Shown here: positions 58,044-64,000 of the stretch, piece by piece
Numbering within the stretch: position 1 is the stretch's first letter
Layout of the letters: every line of letters begins with the position of its first letter
Assembly: GCF_009192775.1 (NCBI RefSeq)
Contig: NZ_VTFX01000001.1
Location: 744,001 to 808,000, forward strand
DNA: 64,000 nt
Source: Arthrobacter yangruifuii
GTDB lineage: Bacteria; Actinomycetota; Actinomycetes; Actinomycetales; Micrococcaceae
Reading direction: 5' to 3'
The notes under the pieces: generated by a model
The model's input: only the letters and a program-made list of their open reading frames with translations
Told to the model about the DNA's origin: nothing
Database searches by the model: none
Made by a program: the position numbers and the translations under genes

Positions 58044-60221
58044 CTAGGCGGCGTCCTGTCGGCTGGGTGCAGGAAGCAGGTCGCGGGCACCGAGGGCGGA
58101 CAGGATAAACGCGTAATCCCAGGCCCGGTCCTTCCAGGCCTCGTACCGTCCGGATGCTCCGCCGTGGCCGCCGTCCATCTCGATCTTCAGCACGATCGGC
58201 TCGCTGCCGGTGGTGGTTTCCCGCAGCTGCGCCACCCACTTGGCCGGTTCCACATAGAACACCCGGGTGTCGTTGAAGCTGGTGACCGCGGCGATCTTCG
58301 GATAGTCCACGGCCCGGATGTTTTCGTACGGGCTGTATTCCTTCATGTACCGGTAGACCTCGGGATCGGTGATGGGATTGCCCCATTCCTCCCATTCCAG
58401 GGCCGAGAGCGGCAGGTCCGGATCCAGGATGGTGGTGAGGGCATCCACGAAGGGCACCTGCGCCACGATGGCCCGGTATTTCTCCGGGGCAAGGTTCGCG
58501 ACGGCGCCCATCAGCAGACCTCCGGCGGAGCCGCCCATGGCCGCGATCCGGTCCGGATCCGCCCACCCGGAGGCGGCTACCCAGTCCGTGGCGTCCACGA
58601 AGTCGGTGAAGGTGTTCTTCTTGTTCAGCTTCTTCCCGTCGTCGTACCAGGCGCGGCCCATCTCGCCGCCGCCGCGGATGTGCGCCACCACGTAGATGAC
58701 TCCCCGGTCCAGCAGGGACAGCCGGGCGACGTTGAATCCCGGGTCCATGCTGATTTCATAACTGCCGTAGGCATAGACCAGTGCCGGATTGCTCCCGTCC
58801 TTGGACAGGTCCGCCCGGCGAATGACCGAAAGCGGAATGCGCGTGCCGTCCGCCGCCGTCGCCCATTCGCGTTCTGCCACGTAATCCTCGGACCGGTAAC
58901 CGCCCTTCACGGGGGTTTCCTTGCGCAGCTCCAGCTCCCCGGTGGCCAGCACGTAGTCGTAAACCCGCGGAGGAGTGAGGAAGGACGTGTAACTGAGCCG
59001 GATGATCGGGGAATCGAACTCGGCATTGGCCAGGTTGGCGGTATAGAGCTCTTCGTCGAAGGCCGGTTCCACCGGTGCACCCTGTGCCGGGGTGCCGAGA
59101 CCGTTCACGGGAAGGATCTGCACCCGTTCGGTGGTGTCCTTGCGGACCGAGACGAGGACGTGGGAGCGGGTGACCGCAGCTCCGTTGACGCGCACGGTGT
59201 CGTCATGGGCAATAACGGTCTGCCAGTGCTGTTCCTCCAGCGGCTTGGCGAACTCCTCCTCCGCCACCAGGGACAGCATGGAGTTCAGGGCACCGCGGTT
59301 GTGGGTGAGCAGGTACTGCCGGCGTCCGTCGAGCGTCAGCGGCTCGGCTTCGTAGAGGATGCCTTCGCTGCGGGGGATCAGGGTCCGCACCGTGCCGGCG
59401 GGATCGTCGAAGTCCAGGACGCGGTACTCGCTGTACTCGGAGCTGCTGATGCCGATCAGCAGCTGCCGGCGGTCAGCCGAGAGATCGAAACCGGTCCACA
59501 TGGCAATGTCGTCCTCCTGGTAGATGACGACGTCGTCCTCCACCTCGGTGCCGAGCGTGTGGGCCTTGACCTGGTAGGGGCGCCAGGAATCGTCCACCAC
59601 TGTGTAGAAGACCCGGCGGCCGTCCGGGGAGAACGCCAGGGAGTAGAAGACGTTGGAAATGACATCCGGAAGCAGCTCCCCGGTGCGCAGGTCCTTGATC
59701 CGGAGGGTGAAGCGCTCGTCTCCTGCGTTGTCCTCCGAGTAGGCCAGCAGGTTGCCGTCTTCGGTGACTGCCAGTCCGCCAAGCGAGAAGAACGGCTTGC
59801 CTTCGGCTTCGGCGTTGCCGTCCACCAGGATCTGTTCGCCCGGAACAGGAACACCGGGGACGACGGCGGGCGGCGTCCAGTCGGCGTCGAGGTTCCCGGT
59901 ATCGGCGGCGGCCGTGCGGCAGTGGATGGCGTACTGCTTGCCTTCCTCGGTGCGGGTGTAATACCACCAGCCCTTTTTGCGTGCCGGAACGGACAGGTCC
60001 GTTTCCTCGGTCCGGTTCTTGATTTCGTTGAAGATCTGCCCGCGCAGCTCTTCCTGATCTGCGGTCATGGCCGCGGCATAAGCGTTCTCCGCCTTGAGGT
60101 GTTCAACCACCTCCGGGTTTTCCTTCTCCCGAAGCCACTCGTAATTGTCAATAAACGTGTCGCCGTGGCGGGTTCGTTCGGTGGGGACTTTCTTGGCAAC
60201 CGGGGGCTGAGGAGTAGTCAT
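58044..60221 (-). CDS. ptrB: Oligopeptidase B (S9A prolyl-oligopeptidase family)
   Basis: Cytoplasmic serine peptidase of 725 residues that cuts short peptides, usually after Lys or Arg. The N-terminal part (about 70-430) is the beta-propeller gate. The hydrolase domain holds the nucleophile MGGSAGGLLMGAV (Ser near residue 563), the Asp in FNDTRVFYVEP near 650 and the His in DGGHGGASGRYE near 684. PQPPVAKKVPTERTRHGDTF is the standard N terminus. The near-consensus TATATT box six bases before ATG 60221 suggests a leaderless mRNA. It ends at a strong terminator. Confidence 0.94.
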   Translation of the reverse strand: MTTPQPPVAKKVPTERTRHGDTFIDNYEWLREKENPEVVEHLKAENAYAAAMTADQEELRGQIFNEIKNRTEETDLSVPARKKGWWYYTRTEEGKQYAIHCRTAAADTGNLDADWTPPAVVPGVPVPGEQILVDGNAEAEGKPFFSLGGLAVTEDGNLLAYSEDNAGDERFTLRIKDLRTGELLPDVISNVFYSLAFSPDGRRVFYTVVDDSWRPYQVKAHTLGTEVEDDVVIYQEDDIAMWTGFDLSADRRQLLIGISSSEYSEYRVLDFDDPAGTVRTLIPRSEGILYEAEPLTLDGRRQYLLTHNRGALNSMLSLVAEEEFAKPLEEQHWQTVIAHDDTVRVNGAAVTRSHVLVSVRKDTTERVQILPVNGLGTPAQGAPVEPAFDEELYTANLANAEFDSPIIRLSYTSFLTPPRVYDYVLATGELELRKETPVKGGYRSEDYVAEREWATAADGTRIPLSVIRRADLSKDGSNPALVYAYGSYEISMDPGFNVARLSLLDRGVIYVVAHIRGGGEMGRAWYDDGKKLNKKNTFTDFVDATDWVAASGWADPDRIAAMGGSAGGLLMGAVANLAPEKYRAIVAQVPFVDALTTILDPDLPLSALEWEEWGNPITDPEVYRYMKEYSPYENIRAVDYPKIAAVTSFNDTRVFYVEPAKWVAQLRETTTGSEPIVLKIEMDGGHGGASGRYEAWKDRAWDYAFILSALGARDLLPAPSRQDAA

Positions 60222-60227
60222 CTTTCG

Positions 60228-60233
60228 AATATA
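60228..60233 (-). promoter_or_regulatory. Leaderless -10 box for the S9 peptidase gene
   Basis: On the minus strand TATATT is followed by six bases and the ATG at 60221. Confidence 0.6.
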
Positions 60234-60290
60234 TCCATCCGGGCGGCGCCGTCGAAGGAAGCCGCCAGGCGTTATGCTCGCGGCTTAGCC

Positions 60291-61061
60291 CTAGTCTCCA
60301 AGCAGCAGCCAGGCACAGAATGCTCCGGCAGCGAGGAAGAGCGCCCAATTCACGGCCACCACCAGCAGGGTGGAAGCGAAGGGCCGTGCCGCCGCCTCGC
60401 GGCGGGGGAGGATCACCGGCTCGGGGATGGGGCCCTTGCGGAACTGGCCCCACAGGCTGGTGGCCAGCAGGACCACTCCTCCGCCCAGTGCCAGGGGCAG
60501 CGCGGGCACTGAGACCAGGACCAGCTGGGGGGCGAACAGCAGTAGTCCCGTTTCCGCCAGCAGGCAGATGGCCAGCAGGAAGGCCGGCCGCCGCAGGGAT
60601 GCCCAGGTGGGATGTACTGCGTAGAGCGGGCTGACGCCGGCCGCCACCAGTGCGGTGAGGGCCAGGAGCAGCCCGGGGACGGTGACGTTAACCGTGGCAG
60701 CGTCAGCAGTCACGGCGGCGGCCACGGCGAAGAACCCCAGCAGACCCAGCAGCGTGGGGACAACAACGGCAGCCATCGGCGGCCTTCCTGCCGGGCCGGC
60801 CTCGGCATGTCCTGCCTTTGCCTGTCCCGCCTCGGCATGTCCCGCCTTTGCCGGGCGGACCTCTGCCTGTACCGCCTCTGCCTGGCCATCCGGGGACAGC
60901 CACCCCGTTCCGTCCGGCGTCGGGGGACCGCTGCTGCCGGAAGCGCCGCCGGCTGCACCGGACGCAGTGCTGGCGGCACCGGAAGCAGTGCCGGATGCCG
61001 TCCCGGAAGCCATGCCGGAGGAGGAAGACCGGCTGTCGGCGTCGGGTTCGGGGATTCCCAT
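60291..61061 (-). CDS. Membrane protein with low-complexity repeat N terminus
   Basis: A 256-residue protein of unknown function. Residues 1-85 are low complexity: SGTASG-type repeats (about 15-45), then a ten-residue repeat of the pattern KAGHAEAGQA (about 65-85). Residues 90-256 hold about six hydrophobic helices, such as TLLGLLGFFAVAAAVTADAA, LLLALTALVAAGVSPLY and LLVVAVNWALFLAAGAFC (the last near the C terminus). The membrane part is probably a real domain; the N terminus is variable. AAAGGA before ATG 61061 supports the start; an ATG two codons upstream is possible. It is divergent from paaA. Confidence 0.7.
   Translation of the reverse strand: MGIPEPDADSRSSSSGMASGTASGTASGAASTASGAAGGASGSSGPPTPDGTGWLSPDGQAEAVQAEVRPAKAGHAEAGQAKAGHAEAGPAGRPPMAAVVVPTLLGLLGFFAVAAAVTADAATVNVTVPGLLLALTALVAAGVSPLYAVHPTWASLRRPAFLLAICLLAETGLLLFAPQLVLVSVPALPLALGGGVVLLATSLWGQFRKGPIPEPVILPRREAAARPFASTLLVVAVNWALFLAAGAFCAWLLLGD
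60801..60860. repeat. 30-bp tandem repeat, two copies
   Basis: CTCGGCATGTCC starts at 60801 and 60831, giving a 30-bp unit in two near-identical copies. Partial copies follow downstream. It lies inside the membrane-protein gene and encodes ten residues per unit. Confidence 0.8.
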
Positions 61062-61111
61062 GACCATCCTTTCGCACGGTTTCTTCTCCCCACCAGTGTT
61101 CCACAGCGGCC

Positions 61112-61140
61112 TTGACCTGCACGCCCCGGCTTCCTATCCT
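61112..61140 (+). promoter_or_regulatory. Promoter of paaABCDE
   Basis: TTGACC, 17 bases, TATCCT: a close match to the sigma70 consensus with ideal spacing. It lies about 60 bases before the paaA ATG. The operator candidate overlaps the end of the -10 box. Confidence 0.75.
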
Positions 61141-61156
61141 GAACGAACGGTCGGTA
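61137..61156. promoter_or_regulatory. PaaR operator candidate at the paaA promoter
   Basis: Read on the minus strand it is TACCGACCGTTCGTTCAGGA, identical to the paaZ site at 16 of 20 positions. It covers the -10 box and start point, so binding would block transcription. Confidence 0.75.
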
Positions 61157-61200
61157 AATAAATGGGCGGGCCGGTAAACCAGCGATGAGGCAGGTCACCG

Positions 61201-62163
61201 ATGAGTGCAGGAACCGTAACCGGGCAGGAGCAGTTTGACGCGCTCATAGCGGCGGATGCACGCGTGGAGCCCCGTGACTGGATGCCGGAGGGATACCGTA
61301 AGACCCTGGTCCGGCAGATCTCGCAGCATGCCCACTCGGAAATCATCGGGATGCAGCCGGAGGCAAACTGGATCACCCGGGCCCCCTCCCTCAAGCGCAA
61401 AGCCATCCTGATGGCCAAGGTGCAGGACGAGGCCGGCCATGGACTGTATCTGTACTCCGCTGCCGAGACGCTGGGCACTCCCCGGGACCGGATGACCGCC
61501 GATCTCATTGCCGGCAAGGCCCGGTACTCAAGCATCTTCAATTACCCCACGCTCACCTGGGCGGACATGGGTGCCATCGGCTGGCTGGTGGACGGTGCCG
61601 CGATCTGCAACCAGGTCCCCCTCTGCCGTGCCTCCTACGGACCGTACGGGCGGGCGATGGTGCGGGTCTGCAAGGAGGAATCCTTCCATCAGCGGCAGGG
61701 TTTCGAGATCCTGCTGGAGCTGGCCCGCGGCACCGAGGCGCAGCGGACCATGGCACAGGATGCGGTCAACCGCTGGTATGCCCCCTCCCTGATGATGTTC
61801 GGCCCTCCCGATGACGATTCCCCCAATTCCCGGCAGTCCATGGAATGGAACATCAAGCGATTCTCCAATGATGAGCTGCGTTCGCGTTTTGTCGGCATGA
61901 TCGTGGAACAGGTCAAGGTCCTCGGCCTGACCCTGCCGGATCCGGACATCCGCTTCAACGAGGAGACCGGCCGGTGGGAGCACGGAGAGCTGGACTGGAA
62001 CGAGTTCCGCGAGGTCCTCGCCGGCCGCGGACCCTGCAACTCCCAGCGACTGGCCCGGAGGCGGGAAGCCCACGAAGACGGCGCCTGGGTGCGCGACGCC
62101 GCGGCGGCCTACGCCGCACGGTTGGCGGCCCGCGGGAATGCCGCTGCAGGGGCGGTGGCGTAG
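61201..62163 (+). CDS. paaA: Phenylacetyl-CoA epoxidase catalytic subunit PaaA
   Basis: Diiron subunit of the multicomponent epoxidase that converts phenylacetyl-CoA to its 1,2-epoxide with O2. The 320 residues are ferritin-like. Iron ligands are in [13 protein letters not shown] near residue 45, [13 protein letters not shown] near 77 (ExxH) and [15 protein letters not shown] near 157 (ExxxH-type). GAGGCAGG lies before the ATG. It leads paaABCDE and is separated from paaB by two bases. Confidence 0.96.
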   Translation: MSAGTVTGQEQFDALIAADARVEPRDWMPEGYRKTLVRQISQHAHSEIIGMQPEANWITRAPSLKRKAILMAKVQDEAGHGLYLYSAAETLGTPRDRMTADLIAGKARYSSIFNYPTLTWADMGAIGWLVDGAAICNQVPLCRASYGPYGRAMVRVCKEESFHQRQGFEILLELARGTEAQRTMAQDAVNRWYAPSLMMFGPPDDDSPNSRQSMEWNIKRFSNDELRSRFVGMIVEQVKVLGLTLPDPDIRFNEETGRWEHGELDWNEFREVLAGRGPCNSQRLARRREAHEDGAWVRDAAAAYAARLAARGNAAAGAVA

Positions 62164-62165
62164 CC

Positions 62166-62522
62166 ATGACCGGTGGATCAACAACGGGCGACGACGGTTC
62201 CCGACCCGTAGCTGCGGCCCCTGCGGTCCCCTCAGCCCCCGCCGCAGCCTGGCCGCTGTGGGAAGTATTCGTCCGCTCCTCCCGGGGCCTTTCCCATGTC
62301 CATGCCGGATCCCTGCACGCCCCGGATGCCGACATGGCGGTCCGTAACGCCCGCGACCTTTACACCCGGCGCAACGAAGGCGTATCGCTCTGGGTGGTGC
62401 CGGCGTCGGCCATCATCGCCAGCGACCCGGACTCCAAGGGGCGGTTCTTCGAATCCCCGCAGGGCAAGGACTACCGGCACGCGACCTACTACACGGCGTC
62501 TGAAGGGGTGAAGCACCTGTGA
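62166..62522 (+). CDS. paaB: Phenylacetyl-CoA epoxidase subunit PaaB
   Basis: Small structural subunit that helps hold the PaaAC complex; 118 residues. WPLWEVFVRSSRGLSHVHAG near residue 30, ADMAVRNARDLYTRRNEG near 56 and SLWVVPASAI near 75 are the conserved PaaB core. The first 28 residues are an Ala/Pro/Ser-rich extension not seen in shorter homologues. The longer open frame upstream lies within paaA and is rejected. Its stop overlaps the paaC GTG (GTGA). Confidence 0.93.
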   Translation: MTGGSTTGDDGSRPVAAAPAVPSAPAAAWPLWEVFVRSSRGLSHVHAGSLHAPDADMAVRNARDLYTRRNEGVSLWVVPASAIIASDPDSKGRFFESPQGKDYRHATYYTASEGVKHL

Positions 62523-63337
62523 ATTCGGACAGCGCCACGCGTATTACCCCCGGCAATGCGCTGCGGCCCGAGGACATTGCCGCCGCCGGCACCCGGGCAG
62601 ACCCGGACGTTGCCGCCTATGCCCTGCGCCTGGGGGATGACGCGCTGATCCTGGCGCAGCGGCTCGGCTGGTGGATTTCGCGGGCCCCCGAGCTGGAAGA
62701 GGACGTGGCGCTGGGCAACATCGCCCTGGACCTGATGGGCCATGCCCGCTCCTTCCTCACCTACGCGGGCAGCGCGGACGGACGCAGCGAGGATGACCTC
62801 GCGTACTGGCGGAAGGAAACCGAGTTCCGTTCCGCCCACCTGGTGGAACAGCCCAACGGCGACTTTGCCCGGACCATTGCCAGGCAGCTGGCGGTCTCGT
62901 ACTACTCCTTCGAGCTGTACAGCGCCCTGCAGCGCTCTGCCGACCCCACCCTCGCCGCCATCGCGGCGAAGGCAGTGAAGGAAGTGGACTACCACCGGGA
63001 CCACAGCGCCCAGTGGGTGCTCCGGCTGGGCCTGGGCACCGACGAGTCGCGGCGCCGCATGATCCGTGCGCTCGACCTGACCTGGCCGTACGTAGGGGAG
63101 CTGTTCGACGACGACGAACTGGTGGTCTCGCTCGACGGTTCCGCCGTCCTGCCCTCGTCCCTGAAGCCTGCCTTCGACAGCGGTATCGCGGCCGTGCTGC
63201 GGGACGCCGAGCTGGAGCTGCCAGCGGTGCAGCCGGCTCCCGGGGGAGGCCGGCAGGGGAGGCACAGCGAGCACCTGGGCTACCTGCTGGCCGAAATGCA
63301 GGTCCTGGCCCGCGAACATCCCGGTGCGTCGTGGTGA
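62519..63337 (+). CDS. paaC: Phenylacetyl-CoA epoxidase subunit PaaC
   Basis: Ferritin-like structural partner of PaaA, 272 residues. The core includes PELEEDVALGNIALDLMGHA near residue 58, ARSFLTYAG after it, and the segment KAVKEVDYHRDHSAQWVLRL near 155. These recall ExxH sites, though the iron centre is usually lost in PaaC. The GTG start overlaps the paaB stop. The stop overlaps the paaD GTG. Confidence 0.94.
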   Translation: MNSDSATRITPGNALRPEDIAAAGTRADPDVAAYALRLGDDALILAQRLGWWISRAPELEEDVALGNIALDLMGHARSFLTYAGSADGRSEDDLAYWRKETEFRSAHLVEQPNGDFARTIARQLAVSYYSFELYSALQRSADPTLAAIAAKAVKEVDYHRDHSAQWVLRLGLGTDESRRRMIRALDLTWPYVGELFDDDELVVSLDGSAVLPSSLKPAFDSGIAAVLRDAELELPAVQPAPGGGRQGRHSEHLGYLLAEMQVLAREHPGASW

Positions 63338-63846
63338 GTGTCATGGAAATCCCGCTGCGCCCCGCAGACCCGGCCGCTGCCGCAGCCTGGGACGTTGCCG
63401 CCACGGTGTGCGATCCGGAGATTCCCGTGCTGACCATCGAGGACCTCGGGGTGCTGCGGCGGGTGGAGCTAACCGAGGCCGGCGTGCAGGTGGCCATCAC
63501 CCCCACGTATTCGGGCTGCCCGGCCATGGATGCCATCCGGCAGGACGTCACGGCCGCCTTGGGGGCAGCAGGTTACACCGGCATCCAGGTATCCCTGGAA
63601 CTGGCACCGGCCTGGACCACGGACTGGATGACGGGCGCCGGGAAGGAAAAGCTGGATGCCTACGGGATCGCGCCGCCGTCGGGCCGTGCCGCTGCGGGCC
63701 CGGTGCGGGTGGGGCTGAGCGTGAAATGCCCGCAGTGCTCGTCACTGAACACCCGCGAGCTGACCCGGTTCGGCTCGACCTCCTGCAAGGCGCTCTGGGT
63801 GTGCGGCGACTGCCGGGAACCGTTCGACTACTTCAAGGTGCTCTGA
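63334..63846 (+). CDS. paaD: Phenylacetyl-CoA epoxidase maturation protein PaaD
   Basis: Member of the MIP18 (DUF59) family thought to mature the iron-sulfur centre of PaaE. The 170 residues have DPEIPVLTIEDLGVLRRVEL near 27-46 (the DPE motif) and TYSGCPAMDAI near 63. A C-terminal zinc ribbon follows: CPQCSSLNT, then SCKALWVCGDCREPFDYFK. The start GTG 63334 overlaps the paaC stop; ATG 63343 is an alternative. The longer open frame upstream lies within paaC. Confidence 0.92.
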   Translation: MSVMEIPLRPADPAAAAAWDVAATVCDPEIPVLTIEDLGVLRRVELTEAGVQVAITPTYSGCPAMDAIRQDVTAALGAAGYTGIQVSLELAPAWTTDWMTGAGKEKLDAYGIAPPSGRAAAGPVRVGLSVKCPQCSSLNTRELTRFGSTSCKALWVCGDCREPFDYFKVL

Positions 63847-63850
63847 AGCC

Positions 63851-64000
63851 ATGACTGCACTTCCCCAGGCCCCGCCCCGCCGCGGAGCCTTCCATTCCCT
63901 GACCGTGACGGCCGTGCGCCGGCTGACGGACGACGCCGTGGAGGTCACCTTCGCGGTGCCGTCCGGCCTGATGGAGGCCTATTCCTATCTCCCGGGACAG
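63851..64000 (+). CDS. paaE: Phenylacetyl-CoA epoxidase reductase PaaE (5' part)
   Basis: The first 50 codons only; the gene runs off the window. FHSLTVTAVRRLTDDAVEVT followed by FAVP and YSYLPGQ is the start of the ferredoxin-reductase-type FAD domain of PaaE, which passes electrons from NADPH through a C-terminal [2Fe-2S] centre to PaaA. It lies four bases after paaD, as in other paa operons. Confidence 0.88.
   Translation, partial: MTALPQAPPRRGAFHSLTVTAVRRLTDDAVEVTFAVPSGLMEAYSYLPGQ

Noticed and set aside
57972-60512. 846-codon plus-strand open frame
   Set aside because: Antisense to oligopeptidase B, which is complete with catalytic Ser, Asp and His; the plus-strand translation lacks any domain.

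Overview
The window is chromosomal DNA of a high-GC actinobacterium, most likely Arthrobacter sensu lato (Micrococcaceae). Supporting signs are the strong G/C third-position bias, an actinobacterial 32-residue ribosomal protein bS22, a BldC-like mini-regulator, DUF4229, the ResB/CcsB (system II) cytochrome c route, and at least fourteen genes whose start codon lies 5-7 nt after a TANNNT-like -10 box, as expected for leaderless mRNAs. The genus is inferred from gene content; no marker gene was compared. No rRNA, tRNA, CRISPR array, insertion sequence or prophage gene is visible.

Layout. 0-9 kb is housekeeping: proline synthesis (proC), potassium uptake (ktrAB), acuC, an ArsR regulator, glutamate dehydrogenase, a BldC-like protein, bS22, a HAD phosphatase, and a glutaredoxin-rex pair. 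9-12.4 kb holds two related membrane proteins, one carrying about 325 residues of unbroken 11-residue amphipathic repeats, and a YceI protein. 12.5-30 kb is a respiratory block: a histidine phosphatase, cytochrome c maturation (tlpA-ccdA-resB-ccsB), menaquinone synthesis (menB-menE-menA) and nitrate respiration (narGHJI-narK). With Rex nearby, this suggests a facultative nitrate respirer. 30-34.6 kb is mixed (lipoprotein, histidine phosphatase, nnrD, CPBP protease, VOC protein, an unknown gene, and a gene-poor stretch).

34.6-43 kb is a sugar-catabolic locus that looks acquired and partly decayed: a DeoR regulator, a GH4 alpha-galactosidase, a wrecked class II aldolase, an amidohydrolase, a SIS-domain isomerase, and an ABC importer without ATPase. 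Its intergenic regions are AT-rich and share inverted-repeat operator candidates. 43-48.4 kb has an LLM oxidoreductase, an RBBP9-type hydrolase, an ATP-dependent DNA ligase, a FAD-linked oxidase and a secreted SGNH hydrolase with a Gly-His tetrapeptide domain.

48.5-64 kb is a split phenylacetate (paa) regulon: paaZ; then paaI-paaK-paaR; then paaABCDE running off the right edge. CGNR, MFS, DedA, oligopeptidase B and two poorly characterised genes lie between. Three similar 20-bp operator candidates, one before each paa unit, tie the split regulon to the TetR regulator encoded beside paaK.

The most unusual items are the hendecad-repeat membrane protein with its 87-bp tandem DNA repeats, the decayed aldolase and its operators, the perfect 14-bp hairpin inside a permease gene, a 79-nt nested inverted repeat after the ABC operon, and the HGxG domain of the SGNH hydrolase.
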